Of a stretch of 64,000 nucleotides of DNA, positions 9,124-20,000 are shown one piece after another. The notes beneath the pieces are model-generated. The model was not told the origin of the DNA, ran no database searches, and saw only the letters and a list, made by a program, of their open reading frames with translations. Source of the stretch: Clavibacter michiganensis (GTDB taxonomy: Bacteria; Actinomycetota; Actinomycetes; Actinomycetales; Microbacteriaceae). Made by a program: the position numbers and the translations under genes. The stretch's first letter is position 1; every line of letters begins with the position of its first letter. Location: the NCBI RefSeq assembly GCF_016907085.1, contig NZ_JAFBBJ010000001.1:1798001-1862000 (forward strand), written 5' to 3'.

Positions 9124-10277
9124 GCGGAGTGCCTCCGGGTCACGCGGCCGGCGACGCGCGCGACGATCTCGTAGCCGATGGTGCCGGTCGCCTCGGCCCA
9201 CTCCTCCACCGAGGGCGCGCCCGTCGCGGGATCCCCGAACAGCACGGCGTCGTCGCCCACCGCCACCGGGATCCCGTCGACGACGCCGTCGCCCACGTCG
9301 ACCACGAACTGGTCCATGGCGATCCGGCCGCTCACCCGGAAGCGCGCGCCGTGGATCGCGACGGGCGCGCGGTTGCTCGCGAGCCGCGGCACGCCGTCGG
9401 CGAACCCGAGCGAGACGAGCGCGAGGGTGGTCGCCCGGGTGGTGCGGTACGTGTAGCCGTAGGAGACGCCGGTGTCGGCGGGCACGCGCTTCACCGCGAC
9501 GACGCTGCCGACGAGGGTCATGGCGGGCACGAGGCCGAGGTCGGCGGACGTGACGCCGTCGAGCGGCGAGATGCCGTAGATCCCGATGCCGAGGCGCACC
9601 ATGTCGAGCCGGGCCTCCGGCACCCGCAGGGCGCCCGCGGTCGCGGCGAGGTGGCGGATCCCGGGCTCGAGCCCCGCGGCCCGCACCACGTCGACCGCAC
9701 GGTGGAACGCGCGGACCTGAGCCAGGTCCTCGTCCTCGCCGGCGTTCGCGAGGTGGCTGAAGACGCCGCCGAGGTGGATCCGGCCGTCCGCGACGAGCTC
9801 CGCGACCTCCGCGACGACGCCCGGCCACTCCGCCGGCGTCACGCCGTTGCGGCCGAGGCCGGTGTCGACCTTGAGGTGCACCTCCGCGGCGCGGCCCACC
9901 CGGCGCGCGGCGTCCGCGACCTCGCGCACCTGACGCAGGCTGTTGAGCCCCAGGTCGATGCCGGCCTCGATCGCGGTCGCGAAGTCGGCGCCGGGCGCGT
10001 GCATCCATGTGAGGATCGGCGCCTCGATCCCGGCCGCCCGCAGCACCAGCGCCTCGCGGATGTCGACCACGCCCAGCCGGTCGGCCCCGCCCGCGAGCGC
10101 CGCGCGCGCCGACGCGACGGCGCCGTGCCCGTAGCCGTCGGCCTTGACCACGGCCATCACGAGCGGCGCGCCCGTGGTCTCCCGCAGCGTCCGCACGTTC
10201 GCCGCGATCGCGGCCGTGTCGATGCGGGCCTCGCGGCGGAGCGCGGCGGGGACCTGGACGGTCGCCTCGTCGGTCAC
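9120..10277 (-). CDS. alr: Alanine racemase (first of two tandem copies)
   Basis: 385 residues, the family's normal length. Lys45 in [10 protein letters not shown] is the PLP lysine; [13 protein letters not shown] carries the second catalytic residue (Tyr); [13 protein letters not shown] is the conserved C-terminal barrel motif. It interconverts L- and D-alanine for cell-wall synthesis. The GTG start shares GTGA with the acpS stop. It and the next gene share many blocks ([16 protein letters not shown]), consistent with tandem duplication. In related actinobacteria a single alr, often preceded by nnr, occupies this place; no nnr is present here. Confidence 0.95.
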   Translation of the reverse strand: MTDEATVQVPAALRREARIDTAAIAANVRTLRETTGAPLVMAVVKADGYGHGAVASARAALAGGADRLGVVDIREALVLRAAGIEAPILTWMHAPGADFATAIEAGIDLGLNSLRQVREVADAARRVGRAAEVHLKVDTGLGRNGVTPAEWPGVVAEVAELVADGRIHLGGVFSHLANAGEDEDLAQVRAFHRAVDVVRAAGLEPGIRHLAATAGALRVPEARLDMVRLGIGIYGISPLDGVTSADLGLVPAMTLVGSVVAVKRVPADTGVSYGYTYRTTRATTLALVSLGFADGVPRLASNRAPVAIHGARFRVSGRIAMDQFVVDVGDGVVDGIPVAVGDDAVLFGDPATGAPSVEEWAEATGTIGYEIVARVAGRVTRRHSA

Positions 10278-10633
10278 GGTGCCTCCCCCTCGGTGACGAC
10301 GAACGCGGTGGCGAGGCCGGCGTCGTGGCTCATGCTCAGGTGGATCCGCGTCACGCCTCGCGCGGCCGCCACCTCCGCGACGACGCCGCCCACCCGGAAC
10401 GACGGATCGCCGTGTTCGTCGCGCACGACCTCCATGTCCTGCCAGCTGATCCCGCCGGGACCGCCGAGCGCCTTGATGAGCGCCTCCTTCGCCGCGAACC
10501 TCGCCGCGAGCGAGCGCACGGGCAGGGGCCGCTCGGCCGGCGCGAACAGGCGCGGCACGAGTCCCGGAGTGCGCTCGGCGCTCCGGGCGAAACGCGCCAC
10601 GTCGACCACGTCGACGCCGATGCCCCTGATCAC
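10274..10633 (-). CDS. acpS: Holo-[acyl-carrier-protein] synthase
   Basis: 119 residues. [15 protein letters not shown], with the Mg-binding Asp, and [13 protein letters not shown], with the catalytic Glu-Lys segment, identify AcpS. It transfers 4'-phosphopantetheine from CoA to acyl carrier protein to activate fatty-acid synthesis. [15 protein letters not shown] is the expected C-terminal strand. The GTG at 10633 lies 10 bases after the glmS stop, and the stop overlaps alr by four bases. CoA for the reaction depends on coaA, encoded nearby. Confidence 0.93.
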   Translation of the reverse strand: MIRGIGVDVVDVARFARSAERTPGLVPRLFAPAERPLPVRSLAARFAAKEALIKALGGPGGISWQDMEVVRDEHGDPSFRVGGVVAEVAAARGVTRIHLSMSHDAGLATAFVVTEGEAP

Positions 10634-10643
10634 GCCGCCGCTG

Positions 10644-12494
10644 TCACTCGACCGTGACGGACTTCGCGAGGTTGCGCGGCTGGTCGACGTCGAGGCCCTT
10701 GGCCGCCGCGAGCTCCATCGCGAAGATCTGCAGCGGCGTGACGGCGAGCAGCGGCTCGAACAGCGGCGCGGCGAGCGGGATCGGGATGACCTCGTCGGCG
10801 TGCGGCAGCACGAACGCGTCGCCCTGCTCGGCGATCGCGATGACGCGGGCGCCGCGCGCCCGGATCTCCTCGATGTTGGAGATGACCTTCTTGTGCAGCG
10901 CGAGCTGGTGGACGGGGCTCGGCACGATGACGAAGACGGGCTGCCCCGGCTCGATGAGCGCGATGGGCCCGTGCTTGAGCTCGCCCGCGGCGAAGCCCTC
11001 GGCGTGGATGTACGCGAGCTCCTTGAGCTTCAGCGCGCCCTCGAGCGCGACCGGGAAGCCGACATTGCGGCCGAGGAAGAGCACGGCGCGCGTGTCGGCC
11101 ATCCACTTCGCGAGCTGGCTGATCCTCTCGCCCTGCTCCACGACGGTGGCGAGCTTCTCCGGGATCGCGAGGAGCTCCTCCGTGTTGGCGACGATCTCGT
11201 CGGCCGAGAGCGTGCCGCGGATGCGCGCGAGGTGCAGCCCGAACAGGTACAGCGCCGCGACCTGCGCGACGAACGCCTTCGTGGACGCGACCGCGACCTC
11301 GGGGCCCGCGTGCGTGTAGACGACGGCCTCCGACTCGCGCGGGATGGTGGCGCCTTGCGTGTTGCAGATGGAGAGGACGCGCGCGCCGGTCTCGCGGGCG
11401 TAGCGCACGGCCAGCAGCGTGTCCATGGTCTCGCCGGACTGGCTGATGGAGATGACGAGCGTGGTCGCGTCGAGCACGGGGTCGCGGTAGCGGAACTCGT
11501 GCGCGAGCTCGACCTCCACGGGGACGCGGGCCCACTTCTCGATGGCGTACTTGCCGAGGATGCCCGAGTACGCGGCGGTGCCGCACGCGACGATGACGAT
11601 GCGCGAGATGTCCGCGAGGTCGACCTCGCCGATCGCGTCGAGGTCCGGCAGCACGACGACGCCGTCCACGATGCGGCCGCGGAGGGTGTTGGCCACCGCA
11701 TCCGGGCCCTCGCTGATCTCCTTCGCCATGAAGCTCGACCAGCCGCCCTTCTCGCTGGCGGAGGCGTCCCACGCGATCTCGAACTCGTGCGTCTCGACGG
11801 GGGCGCCGTGGAAGTCGGTGACGGTGACGGAGTCGGGGCGGATGGCAACCATCTGGTCCTGCCCGATGGCGACTGCGCGGCGCGTGAACTCCACGAAGGC
11901 CGCGACGTCGGATCCGAGGAAGTTCTCGCCGTCGCCCAGCCCGATGACGAGCGGCGAGTTGCGGCGGGCGCCGACCACGAGGCCGGGCTGGTCGCGGTGC
12001 ACGGCGAGGAGCGTGAACGCGCCCTCGAGCCGGCTCACCGTGTTCCGGAACGCCTGCTCCAGGTCCTGCGTGACGCCGTACTCGCGGCCGAGGAGGCGCG
12101 CGGCGACCTCGGTGTCCGTGTCGCTCTCGAACGTGTAGCCGTCCGCGAGGAGGTCGTCCTTGAGCTCCGCGAAGTTCTCGATGATGCCGTTGTGGATGAG
12201 AGCGAGCTTGCCGTCGTCGCCCAGGTGCGGGTGCGCGTTGCGGTCCGTGGGGCCCCCGTGCGTGGCCCAGCGCGTGTGGCCGATGCCGGTGGATCCGTCC
12301 GGGAGCGGCGACGCCTCCAGGTCCTCCAGGAGCCGGTCGAGCTTGCCCGCGCGCTTGCGGACGCCGAGCGTGCCGTCGGCGTCGAGCACGGCCACGCCCG
12401 CGGAGTCGTATCCGCGGTACTCCAGCCTCCGCAGCCCTCCGAGGAGGACCTCGAGGCTCCTGGCCTCACCGACGTAACCCACGATTCCGCACAT
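10644..12494 (-). CDS. glmS: Glutamine-fructose-6-phosphate aminotransferase (isomerising)
   Basis: 616 residues. MCGIVGYVG exposes the catalytic Cys2 of the glutaminase half, [11 protein letters not shown] follows, and two SIS domains fill about 300-616 ([11 protein letters not shown] is the phosphosugar loop; the C-terminus is NLAKSVTVE). The enzyme makes glucosamine-6-phosphate, the first step to UDP-GlcNAc; GlmM nearby catalyses the next. It heads the acpS-alr-tsaEBD operon. TAAACT ends eight bases before the ATG, so the mRNA may be leaderless. That leaves no room for a glmS ribozyme. Confidence 0.97.
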   Translation of the reverse strand: MCGIVGYVGEARSLEVLLGGLRRLEYRGYDSAGVAVLDADGTLGVRKRAGKLDRLLEDLEASPLPDGSTGIGHTRWATHGGPTDRNAHPHLGDDGKLALIHNGIIENFAELKDDLLADGYTFESDTDTEVAARLLGREYGVTQDLEQAFRNTVSRLEGAFTLLAVHRDQPGLVVGARRNSPLVIGLGDGENFLGSDVAAFVEFTRRAVAIGQDQMVAIRPDSVTVTDFHGAPVETHEFEIAWDASASEKGGWSSFMAKEISEGPDAVANTLRGRIVDGVVVLPDLDAIGEVDLADISRIVIVACGTAAYSGILGKYAIEKWARVPVEVELAHEFRYRDPVLDATTLVISISQSGETMDTLLAVRYARETGARVLSICNTQGATIPRESEAVVYTHAGPEVAVASTKAFVAQVAALYLFGLHLARIRGTLSADEIVANTEELLAIPEKLATVVEQGERISQLAKWMADTRAVLFLGRNVGFPVALEGALKLKELAYIHAEGFAAGELKHGPIALIEPGQPVFVIVPSPVHQLALHKKVISNIEEIRARGARVIAIAEQGDAFVLPHADEVIPIPLAAPLFEPLLAVTPLQIFAMELAAAKGLDVDQPRNLAKSVTVE

Positions 12495-12601
12495 GGGGCA
12501 CGAGTTTACCGTCGGGGATCCCGGATCCCCTGCGCGTCCCGCGCGCCGGGCGCGCCCCGCCGCCCGGTCGCCCGCGCCGCCCCGCCGTAGGATGAGGGGC
12601 C

Positions 12602-13561
12602 ATGCCAGACACCGCGACGGGATCCCCGACGAGCCATGGGCACGTCTCCCCGTTCGTGGAGATCGCCCGCGCCGACTGGGCGGCCCTCGCGCCCGCCACG
12701 CACCTGCCGCTGCGGGAGACCGAGCTGGTCCAGCTGCGCGGCATCGGCGACCGGCTCGACATGCGCGAGGTCGAGGACGTCTACCTCCCGCTCAGCCGAC
12801 TGCTCAACCTCTACGTCACGGGCACGAAGAAGCTGCACCGGGACACGAGCGCGTTCCTCGGCGAGCGCGCCAAGAGCACGCCGTTCATCATCGGCGTCGC
12901 GGGATCGGTGGCCGTCGGCAAGTCGACTGTCGCGCGCCTGCTGCGCGAGATGCTGGCGCGCTGGGAGGACACGCCGCGGGTCGAGCTCGTGACCACCGAC
13001 GGCTTCCTCCATCCGAATGCCGAGCTCGAGCGCCGGGGCCTCATGGAGCGGAAGGGCTTCCCCGAGTCGTACGACCGGCGGGCGCTGCTGCGGTTCGTCA
13101 CGCAGGTCAAGAGCGGCGTCGCCGAGGTCCGCGCGCCGTTCTACTCGCACCTCGCCTACGACATCGTCCCGGGCGCCGAGGTGGTCGTGCGGCAGCCGGA
13201 CGTGCTCATCATCGAGGGCCTCAACGTGCTGCAGCCGGCGGCGTCCGGCGCCAAGCTCGCCGTGAGCGACCTCTTCGACTTCTCGATCTACGTCGACGCC
13301 CGCACCCACGACATCGCGCAGTGGTACGAGGAGCGGTTCCTCAGCCTCCAGCGCGGGGCGTTCAGCAACCCGCGCTCCTACTTCCACCGGTACGCGGAGC
13401 TCAGTCCGGCCGAGGCCGTGGCGCGCGCCCGCGGGATCTGGTCGTCCATCAACGAGCCGAACCTCGAGCAGAACATCCGGCCGACCCGCTCGCGCGCGAC
13501 GCTCGTGCTGCGCAAGGACGCCGACCACTCGGTCGCGAACGTCCTGCTCCGCAAGCTCTGA
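12602..13561 (+). CDS. coaA: Pantothenate kinase, type I
   Basis: 319 residues. [15 protein letters not shown] is the P-loop; [12 protein letters not shown] and FDFSIYVDA are typical CoaA (PanK-I) motifs. It phosphorylates pantothenate, the committed step to coenzyme A. The ATG at 12602 is preceded by TAGGAT with an 8-base gap, so it may be transcribed leaderless, divergent from glmS over only 107 bases. It converges on glmM with 21 bases between the stops and no hairpin there. Confidence 0.96.
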   Translation: MPDTATGSPTSHGHVSPFVEIARADWAALAPATHLPLRETELVQLRGIGDRLDMREVEDVYLPLSRLLNLYVTGTKKLHRDTSAFLGERAKSTPFIIGVAGSVAVGKSTVARLLREMLARWEDTPRVELVTTDGFLHPNAELERRGLMERKGFPESYDRRALLRFVTQVKSGVAEVRAPFYSHLAYDIVPGAEVVVRQPDVLIIEGLNVLQPAASGAKLAVSDLFDFSIYVDARTHDIAQWYEERFLSLQRGAFSNPRSYFHRYAELSPAEAVARARGIWSSINEPNLEQNIRPTRSRATLVLRKDADHSVANVLLRKL

Positions 13562-13582
13562 CCTGCTCCGGCGGCCGCGGGG

Positions 13583-14932
13583 CTAGATGGCGAGGCGCTC
13601 CGTGACGAGGGCCGCCAGCTCCTGGGCGTGCCGCTCGGCGGTCGCCTGGTCGGCGGCCTCCACCATCACGCGGATCATGGGCTCGGTGCCCGAGGCGCGC
13701 ATGAGGATCCGGCCGGTGTCGCCGAGCTCGGCCTCCGCGCGCGCGACGGCGGCGTTCAGCTCGGCGTCGTCGCCCACGCGCTCGCGGTCGACGCCGCGCA
13801 CGTTGATCATCACCTGCGGGTAGACGGTCATCACCGAGGCGAGCTCGTGCAGGCTCCTCCCCGTCGCCGCCATCTCGCCGAGCAGCTGGATGCCCGTGAG
13901 GATCCCATCGCCCGTCGTCGCGTGCTCCGCGATGACGAGGTGCCCGGACTGCTCGCCGCCGAGCGAGTAGCCGCCCTCGTTCATGGCCTCGAGCACGTAG
14001 CGGTCGCCGACGCGCGTCTGCAGCACCGTGATGTCGTTCTCGGCCATGGCGATGCGGAGGCCGAGGTTGCTCATGACGGTCGCGACGAGCGTGCGCTCCG
14101 CCAGCAGGCCGCGACGGGCCATGGAGAGCGCGAGGACGGCCATGATCTGGTCGCCGTCGATGATCGCGCCCGTGTGGTCGACCGCGAGGCAGCGGTCCGC
14201 GTCGCCGTCGTGCGCGATGCCCACGTCGGCGCCGTGCGCGAGGACGGCCTCGGCCAGCAGGTCGAGGTGCGTGGACCCGACCCGGTCGTTGATGTTCATG
14301 CCGTCGGGGTCGTTGCCGATGACGGTGACGCGCGCGCCCGCGTCCGTGAAGACCTCGGGGCTGATGCCCGCGGCGGCGCCGTGCGCGCAGTCGAGGACCA
14401 CGTGGATCCCGTCGAGCCGGTGCTGCAGCGTGCCGAGCAGGTGGAGGACGTAGCGGTCCTCGGCGTCCGCGAAGCGGCGGATGCGGCCGACGTCGGCTCC
14501 CGTGGGGAGCAGGACGGGCTGGCTCAGCTGCGCCTCGATGCGGTCCTCGAGCTCGTCGGCGAGCTTCCGTCCGCCCGCGGCGAAGAACTTGATCCCGTTG
14601 TCGGGAGCGGGGTTGTGCGACGCGGAGATCATCACGCCGAAGTCGGCGTCGAAGTCCGCGATGAGGTACGCCGTGGCCGGCGTCGGGATGACCCCGGCGT
14701 CGAACACGTCGACGCCGGAGCTCGCGAGGCCGGCGGCCACGGCCGCCGCGATGAACTCGCCGGACACCCGGGGATCCCGGGCGACGACCGCGACGGGTCG
14801 TCGTCCGGAATCCCGGGCGTCCTGGCCGAGCACGTGCGCGGCGGCCTGGGCCAGGCGCAGGGCGAGGTCCGCGGTGATGGTCTCGCCGTTGGCGAGTCCG
14901 CGGACGCCGTCCGTGCCGAAGAGCCGGGGCAT
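13583..14932 (-). CDS. glmM: Phosphoglucosamine mutase
   Basis: 449 residues beginning [15 protein letters not shown]. The phosphoserine loop [15 protein letters not shown] (Ser105), metal-binding [11 protein letters not shown], sugar-binding GGEQSGHL and C-terminal [14 protein letters not shown] are all intact. It converts glucosamine-6-phosphate to glucosamine-1-phosphate for peptidoglycan precursors. It follows rpsI by 23 bases, so rplM-rpsI-glmM probably form one transcript linking translation and wall synthesis. Confidence 0.97.
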   Translation of the reverse strand: MPRLFGTDGVRGLANGETITADLALRLAQAAAHVLGQDARDSGRRPVAVVARDPRVSGEFIAAAVAAGLASSGVDVFDAGVIPTPATAYLIADFDADFGVMISASHNPAPDNGIKFFAAGGRKLADELEDRIEAQLSQPVLLPTGADVGRIRRFADAEDRYVLHLLGTLQHRLDGIHVVLDCAHGAAAGISPEVFTDAGARVTVIGNDPDGMNINDRVGSTHLDLLAEAVLAHGADVGIAHDGDADRCLAVDHTGAIIDGDQIMAVLALSMARRGLLAERTLVATVMSNLGLRIAMAENDITVLQTRVGDRYVLEAMNEGGYSLGGEQSGHLVIAEHATTGDGILTGIQLLGEMAATGRSLHELASVMTVYPQVMINVRGVDRERVGDDAELNAAVARAEAELGDTGRILMRASGTEPMIRVMVEAADQATAERHAQELAALVTERLAI

Positions 14933-14955
14933 GGCTGCCGGTGTGCCCGAGCGCC

Positions 14956-15441
14956 TTAGCGCTTCGAGAACTGGGGCGCCTTGCGGGCCTTCTTGAGTCC
15001 GGCCTTCTTGCGCTCCTTGACGCGCGCGTCGCGGCTGAGGAAGCCGTTCTTCTTGAGCGTGGCGCGGTTGTTCTCCTCGTCGATCTCGTTGAGGGCGCGG
15101 GCGATGCCGAGGCGCAGGGCGCCGGCCTGGCCGGAGGGGCCACCGCCGGAGATGCGCGCGACGACGTCGTAGCTGCCGAGGAGGTCGAGCACCTTGAACG
15201 GGTCGTTCACGAGCTGCTGGTGCAGCTTGTTGGGGAAGTAGTCCGCGAACTCACGGCCGTTGACCGTGATCGAGCCGGAGCCGGGGACGAGGCGCACGCG
15301 GGCGATGGCCTGCTTGCGTCGTCCGACGGCGCCGCCGGACACGTTGAGGACCGCGCGGGGGGCCTTGGGGGCCTCCTCGTTCGGGGTCTCGGTCGAGAAG
15401 CTCTCGGGAGCCACGTCGAGGGAGTCTGAGATCTGAGCCAC
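14956..15441 (-). CDS. rpsI: 30S ribosomal protein S9
   Basis: 161 residues. The S9 core starts near residue 40 ([15 protein letters not shown]) and ends in the canonical QFSKR tail that reaches the P-site tRNA. About 35 acidic/Pro-rich residues extend the N-terminus beyond the family core. GTG start; 50 bases downstream of rplM. Confidence 0.96.
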   Translation of the reverse strand: MAQISDSLDVAPESFSTETPNEEAPKAPRAVLNVSGGAVGRRKQAIARVRLVPGSGSITVNGREFADYFPNKLHQQLVNDPFKVLDLLGSYDVVARISGGGPSGQAGALRLGIARALNEIDEENNRATLKKNGFLSRDARVKERKKAGLKKARKAPQFSKR

Positions 15442-15491
15442 TGGGTTCGATTCCTTCTGAGGTCTTTGGTCGTCGCTGTCGGCAGCCGGAG

Positions 15492-15938
15492 CTACTGAGC
15501 GACCTGGCCGAGGGTGTACGGGGTGGGCTGCTGAGCAGCGTGGGGGTGCTCGGGGCCCGCGTAGACCTTGAGCTTCTTCAGCTGCGCCGCACCCAGCGAG
15601 TTCTTCGGCAGCATGCCGCGGATGGCCTTCTCGACCGCGCGCGTGGGGTGCTTCTCGAGCATCTCGACGTAGGTGGTGGCCGTGAGGCCGCCCGGGTAGC
15701 CGGAGTGGCGGTAGGCCAGCTTCTTCTCGAGCTTCTGGCCCGTGAGCGCCACCTTCTCGGCGTTGACGATGATCACGAAGTCGCCCATGTCCATGTGGGG
15801 GGCGAACGTGGCCTTGTGCTTGCCGCGCAGGAGCGCGGCGGCGTGGCTGGCGAGACGGCCGAGGACGATGTCCGTGGCGTCGATGACGACCCAGTCGTGC
15901 TGGACCTCACTGGCCTTGGGGGAATAGGTGCGCGTCAT
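15492..15938 (-). CDS. rplM: 50S ribosomal protein L13
   Basis: 148 residues. The start [20 protein letters not shown] and the core [28 protein letters not shown] and GMLPKNSLG are standard L13, an early-assembly 23S-binding protein. The frame stays open upstream for 53 codons, but ATG at 15938 matches known L13 N-termini. The promoter lies at the end of truA. Confidence 0.96.
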   Translation of the reverse strand: MTRTYSPKASEVQHDWVVIDATDIVLGRLASHAAALLRGKHKATFAPHMDMGDFVIIVNAEKVALTGQKLEKKLAYRHSGYPGGLTATTYVEMLEKHPTRAVEKAIRGMLPKNSLGAAQLKKLKVYAGPEHPHAAQQPTPYTLGQVAQ

Positions 15939-16068
15939 TGATCTGACTGCCTTCTTTTCGAGGTGAGATGGTCGTGGATCCCGCTCCGTGGGCGTTCTGA
16001 CGAGAACGCATCCGGTGGAGGGCTCAACCTTGTACGTCGCCGCGCGCATGCGCGCAGACAACCGGTTC
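15939..16068 (-). other. rplM leader
   Basis: About 125 bases of untranslated leader. A 7-bp hairpin (15992-15998 with 16003-16009, loop GACG) is its clearest structure. L13 autoregulatory leaders are known in Bacillus, but no specific match was recognised here. Confidence 0.4.
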
Positions 16069-16097
16069 AGAGTACGCGATCCCGGGCGATCAGGCAA
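16069..16097 (-). promoter_or_regulatory. rplM-rpsI-glmM promoter
   Basis: On the minus strand, -35 TTGCCT (16092-16097) and -10 TACTCT (16069-16074) are 17 bases apart. The -35 overlaps the last codons of truA. The repeated 14-mer at 16099-16112 abuts the -35 with a one-base gap. Confidence 0.6.
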
Positions 16098-17094
16098 TCC
16101 CGGGCGTGTCGCGGATGCGGGCCAGGTCGCGAGCGGCCGCCGCGGCGCCTTCGACGATCGCGTCCACCTCGTGCGCCGCGCGCCGATTCCGGGTGATCGC
16201 GTTCCGCGCCGCGAGCTCCGCGTCGGGCGGGTAGCCCACCCGCTCGAGCACCAGTCCGCGCGCCGGCATCACGGTGAACTCGCTCGTGCGCTCGCGGAGC
16301 TCGAGCAGCTCGCGGAGCCGGGCGACGCCGACGCGTCCGGACGCCGCGGCGACGCATGCGCCCACGAGCGCGCGCACCATGCTGTGGCAGAAGGCATCCG
16401 CGCGGACGACCGCCTCGAGCGCGCCGTCGGCCGCGCGGGTCCACGTCAGCTCCTGCAGCGTGCGGATGGTCGACGCCCCCTCGCGCGGCTTGCAGTACGC
16501 GGCGAAGTCGTGGAGGCCGAGGAGGGCGTCGGCCGACTCCTGCAGCACGGCGGCGTCCAGCGCGACCGGGACCTCGACGGTGCGGTGCCGCTGCAGGGGG
16601 TCGCGGGGGCCGGAGGCGTCGGAGATCCGGTAGCGGTACGCCCGCCAGGTCGCGGAGAAGCGCGCGTCGAACCCGTCGGGCGCGGGGGCGCAGTCGAGGA
16701 CGACGACGTCGGACCTGGCGCCGAGCACGCCGTTCATCCGGCGCGCGAGGGCCGCGGCGGCGCGCGCGACCGAGGGGACGTGCGGCTCCTCCCCCGCGGC
16801 GGCATCGGCGGCGCGGCCCCGCGGCGCCCGGTCGAGGGACGCGATCTGCGCCTCCGTGAGGTCGAGGTGCGCGACCTGGCCGGTCGCGTGCACGCCCGCG
16901 TCGGTCCGCCCGGCGACGACGAGCGTCGGCGCGGGCGGCGTCCGGGCGAGCAGCTGCGCGAGCGCGTCCTCGAGGGCGCCCTGCACGGTGCGCAGCCCGG
17001 GTTGCTTCGCCCAGCCGGCGAACCCCGTGCCGTCGTACGCGACGTCGATCCGGAGGCGCGTGCCGGCGGGCTCCGTCCCGTCGACGTCGGTCAT
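16090..17094 (-). CDS. truA: tRNA pseudouridine(38-40) synthase
   Basis: 334 residues, longer than the about 270 of E. coli Tru[17 protein letters not shown] opens the catalytic domain, [15 protein letters not shown] holds the nucleophilic Asp, and [12 protein letters not shown] and [11 protein letters not shown] follow. The extra length is an Ala/Glu-rich insertion near residues 85-115 and a C-terminal extension. It isomerises uridines in the anticodon arm. The ATG at 17094 overlaps the stop of the acetyltransferase gene by ATGA. The rplM promoter is built into its last codons. In many actinobacteria truA follows rplQ, close to the arrangement here. Confidence 0.94.
   Translation of the reverse strand: MTDVDGTEPAGTRLRIDVAYDGTGFAGWAKQPGLRTVQGALEDALAQLLARTPPAPTLVVAGRTDAGVHATGQVAHLDLTEAQIASLDRAPRGRAADAAAGEEPHVPSVARAAAALARRMNGVLGARSDVVVLDCAPAPDGFDARFSATWRAYRYRISDASGPRDPLQRHRTVEVPVALDAAVLQESADALLGLHDFAAYCKPREGASTIRTLQELTWTRAADGALEAVVRADAFCHSMVRALVGACVAAASGRVGVARLRELLELRERTSEFTVMPARGLVLERVGYPPDAELAARNAITRNRRAAHEVDAIVEGAAAAARDLARIRDTPGIA
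16099..16112 (-). promoter_or_regulatory. Repeated 14-mer GCGACACGCCCGGG, rplM copy
   Basis: This exact sequence (minus-strand reading) also occurs upstream of infA (21556-21569) and rpsJ (42557-42570). Here it encodes the C-terminal RDTPG of TruA while lying directly upstream of the rplM -35. Confidence 0.6.
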
Positions 17095-18182
17095 CGGGCG
17101 GCGGATCCCCGCGGACGCGTCATGCCGACCTCGCGCTCGTAGACCGCAGTTCGGCTCGACTGCGTGAACCCGAGGTGCTCGTACAGGTCGAGCGCGCCCG
17201 TGGGGCTGTCGGAGTCGACGTCGAGCACGGCGCGCTGGACGCCCTCGACGCGGAACCCCGCGAGGGCGGCGGACAGCAGCGCCTGCGCGAGCCGGCGCCC
17301 GCGGAACTCCCGGCGAACCCCGACGAGGGCGATGTAGGCGGACGTGTAGCCGGCCCGCTCCCAGTTCTCCGGCGTGACCTCCGCCATCGCGAATCCGGCC
17401 ACGACGGCGTCCTCGCCGTCGCCCGTCACCGCGATCACCGAGAGGTCGTCGCGCGCGGTCGGCAGGGAGAGGAACGCCTCCCAGCGCTCGACGCTGATGG
17501 GCTCGGATCCCCAGTGGTCGCGGAACACGTCGTTCTTGGCGAGGCGCGTGCGCTCCCACCACTCGCGCGTGACGGGGATCAGCCGCAGGCCCTCGGGCGC
17601 CGGCACGTCGGGCAGCTCCGTCTGGAGGTCGCGGTGCATCTCGATGAAGTAGCGGCTGGGCGTGAAGCCGCGCGAGGTCGCGAGGGCGGTCGCGCCGGCG
17701 GAGTCGTCGGGGAACTCGATGCCCATGCGGGTGGGCACGGGATCCTCGACGTGGTCCGCGGGCTGGGCGACCTCGAGCGCCTGGGTGGCCCGGGCGATCT
17801 GCCAGTCGAGCAGGCGCGCGCCGATGCCGCGACGGCGGAGGTCGGGCCGGACGCCGCCGGAGATGTGGCCGCGCACGACGCTCTCGTCGTCGGGCTTGAC
17901 GATCGCGGAGCCCTCGGCCGCCAGACGGCCCTCCGCATCGACGGCGACGATCGCGTCCCGTGCCAGGTCGACGTAGGAGAACCCCAGGGACATGGCGACC
18001 TCGTCGCGGGTGGCGCGGTACTCCGGGTGGTCGGCGTCGGCCACGAGGCCCGCTAGCTCGACGAGCGCGTCGACGTCCTCATGCGCCATGGCGCGCCAGG
18101 TGATCCCGTCGGGTCCCTCCGGCAGCGGGATGGGAGCGGTGGAGGAGGGATCGTCCGGCAGGGTCGTGCTCGTGTCGGTCAT
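17091..18182 (-). CDS. GNAT acetyltransferase with two GNAT domains
   Basis: 363 residues with two tandem GNAT folds. The N-terminal acetyl-CoA loop is RPDLRRRGIGARLL (near 112-125) and the C-terminal one RREFRGRRLAQALL (near 297-310). SDSPTGALDLYEHLGF is a typical GNAT motif B. Two-domain architecture recalls mycothiol synthase (MshD), but MshD-specific identity cannot be claimed. The gene is coupled to truA by a 4-base overlap, and TACCCT ends six bases before the ATG, suggesting a leaderless two-gene mRNA. Substrate unknown. Confidence 0.82.
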   Translation of the reverse strand: MTDTSTTLPDDPSSTAPIPLPEGPDGITWRAMAHEDVDALVELAGLVADADHPEYRATRDEVAMSLGFSYVDLARDAIVAVDAEGRLAAEGSAIVKPDDESVVRGHISGGVRPDLRRRGIGARLLDWQIARATQALEVAQPADHVEDPVPTRMGIEFPDDSAGATALATSRGFTPSRYFIEMHRDLQTELPDVPAPEGLRLIPVTREWWERTRLAKNDVFRDHWGSEPISVERWEAFLSLPTARDDLSVIAVTGDGEDAVVAGFAMAEVTPENWERAGYTSAYIALVGVRREFRGRRLAQALLSAALAGFRVEGVQRAVLDVDSDSPTGALDLYEHLGFTQSSRTAVYEREVGMTRPRGSAAR

Positions 18183-18226
18183 CCGTCCAGGGTACCGGGG
18201 CCCGCGCGGCCGCCCCAGGCCCAGCC

Positions 18227-18270
18227 GGACGCACGAGAGCCCCCGACGCGCAGGGCGCCGGGGGCTCTCG
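18227..18270 (-). terminator. rplQ terminator with conserved tail
   Basis: A 12-bp perfect stem (18234-18245 with 18259-18270) with a 13-base loop ends the rpoA-rplQ transcript. The transcribed tail contains TCGTGCGTCC (18227-18236), identical to the groES and mtlD terminators. Confidence 0.85.
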
Positions 18271-18286
18271 GGATGGTGCGGTGCTG

Positions 18287-18850
18287 CTACTTGTCGGACT
18301 TCTCCGCGGCGTCGGCCTCGACCTCGGCGGCGGCCTCGTCGGTCGTCTCCGCGGGGGTCGCGTCGGTGTGCTCGACGGCGTCGGTCTCCTCGACGGGGAC
18401 CTCGGGCTCCTCCGCGGGCGCCTCGGCGACCGGAGCAGCGGCGGCCGGAGCCGTCGCGGTGGAGGTGCGCGAGGAGCGCACCTTCGGGGTCACGGGCTCG
18501 AGCACGAGCTCGATCTGCACCATGGGGGCGTTGTCGCCCTTGCGGAAGCCGAGCTTCGTGATGCGGGTGTAGCCGCCGTCGCGCTCGGCGACGAGGGGCG
18601 CGATCTCCGTGAAGAGCTCGTGCACGACGCTCTTCGAGGGGATGATCCCCATGACGCGGCGGCGGGCGTGCAGGTCGCCGCGCTTGGCGAACGTCACGAG
18701 GCGCTCCGCGACGGGACGCAGGCGCTTGGCCTTCGTCTCGGTCGTCTTGATGGACTTGTGCTCGAAGAGGCTCTGGGCCAGGTTCGCGAGCATGAGGCGC
18801 TCGTGCGCCGGGCCGCCTCCGAGGCGGGGACCCTTGGTGGGCTTGGGCAT
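18287..18850 (-). CDS. rplQ: 50S ribosomal protein L17
   Basis: 187 residues. The core (about 1-120) starts [20 protein letters not shown] with [21 protein letters not shown] 65-residue Ala/Glu/Pro-rich acidic extension follows and accounts for the extra length over the 115-130 typical of other phyla. It closes the alpha operon, 52 bases after rpoA. Confidence 0.96.
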   Translation of the reverse strand: MPKPTKGPRLGGGPAHERLMLANLAQSLFEHKSIKTTETKAKRLRPVAERLVTFAKRGDLHARRRVMGIIPSKSVVHELFTEIAPLVAERDGGYTRITKLGFRKGDNAPMVQIELVLEPVTPKVRSSRTSTATAPAAAAPVAEAPAEEPEVPVEETDAVEHTDATPAETTDEAAAEVEADAAEKSDK

Positions 18851-18902
18851 GGTCTTGTCTCCGTAAGTGTCGAAAGAAGGCGTACGGCCGAGGCCGGACG
18901 GA

Positions 18903-19898
18903 TCAGTTGGTGGTGGTCTCGTCCTCGTCGTAGCTGTAGTAGTGCGCGCCGTCGAAGCCGGGGACGGCGTCCTTCAGCGACAGACCGAGCTCGACCAGCT
19001 TGTCCTTGACCTCATCCACCGACTTCTGTCCGAAGTTGCGGATGTTCATGAGCTGCGTCTCCGAGAGGGCGACGAGCTCGCTGACGTTGTTGATGCCCTC
19101 GCGCTTGAGGCAGTTGTACGACCGGACCGAGAGGTCGAGGTCCTCGATGGGCATCGACAGCTCGGAGCTGAGGACGGCGTCGACCGGCGCGGGGCCGATC
19201 TCGATGCCCTCGGCGGCCGAGTTGAGCTCGCGCGCCAGGCCGAACAGCTCGGTGAGCGTGCGACCGGCGGACGCGATGGCGTCGCGCGGCGTGATGGCCG
19301 ACTTGGTCTCGACGTCGACCACGAGGCGGTCGAAGTCGGTGCGCTCGCCGGCACGGGTGGCCTCGACGCGGTAGGTGACCTTGAGCACGGGCGAGTAGAT
19401 CGAGTCGACCGGGATCTGGCCGGCCTCGCTGAACTCGCTGCGGTTCTGGGTCGCCGAGACGTAGCCGCGGCCGCGCTCGATCGTGAGCTCCAGCTCGAAC
19501 TTCGCCTTCTCGTTGAGCGTGGCGATGACGAGCTCGGGGTTGTGGATCTCGACGCCGGCCGGGGCCGAGATGTCGGCGGCCGTGACCTGGCCCGCACCCT
19601 GCTTGCGCAGGTACGCGGTGATCGGCTCGTCGTGCTCGCTGGAGACGACGAGGCCCTTGATGTTGAGGATGATCTCGGTCACGTCCTCCTTCACGCCGGG
19701 GACGGTGCTGAACTCGTGCAGCACGCCGTCGATCCGGATGCTGGTGACGGCCGCGCCGGGGATGGACGAGAGGAGCGTGCGGCGGAGCGAGTTGCCGAGC
19801 GTGTAGCCGAAGCCGGGCTCGAGCGGCTCGATGACGAACCGCGAGCGGAACTCCGAGATGGACTCCTCGGTGAGGGTGGGGCGCTGCGCAATGAGCAC
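18903..19898 (-). CDS. rpoA: RNA polymerase alpha subunit
   Basis: 331 residues. The N-terminal dimerisation domain ([37 protein letters not shown]) and the DNA/activator-binding C-terminal domain ([20 protein letters not shown]) are joined by a short linker. The open frame runs 32 codons further upstream, but GTG at 19898 ([11 protein letters not shown] follows) has AAAGGAAA at the right spacing and matches the family N-terminus. A strong hairpin and 100 bases separate it from rpsK, so it may have its own promoter. No rpsD lies between them. Confidence 0.96.
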   Translation of the reverse strand: MLIAQRPTLTEESISEFRSRFVIEPLEPGFGYTLGNSLRRTLLSSIPGAAVTSIRIDGVLHEFSTVPGVKEDVTEIILNIKGLVVSSEHDEPITAYLRKQGAGQVTAADISAPAGVEIHNPELVIATLNEKAKFELELTIERGRGYVSATQNRSEFSEAGQIPVDSIYSPVLKVTYRVEATRAGERTDFDRLVVDVETKSAITPRDAIASAGRTLTELFGLARELNSAAEGIEIGPAPVDAVLSSELSMPIEDLDLSVRSYNCLKREGINNVSELVALSETQLMNIRNFGQKSVDEVKDKLVELGLSLKDAVPGFDGAHYYSYDEDETTTN

Positions 19899-20000
19899 TG
19901 TGTTGTTTCCTTTCGGCGAGGCGTCCGCTATATGACGCCTGCGATGCCCCCCGGGTGGCGGCCCGGGCGGGTAGTGAATTGGTCGATCGGACACACGGCG

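Noticed and set aside
12495-12601. glmS ribozyme upstream of glmS
   Set aside because: Only 107 bases lie between glmS and coaA and the likely glmS transcript is leaderless; no ribozyme core was seen.
19899-20000. Independent rpoA promoter
   Set aside because: TATAGC is present upstream of the start, but no -35 at suitable spacing; left as a possibility only.
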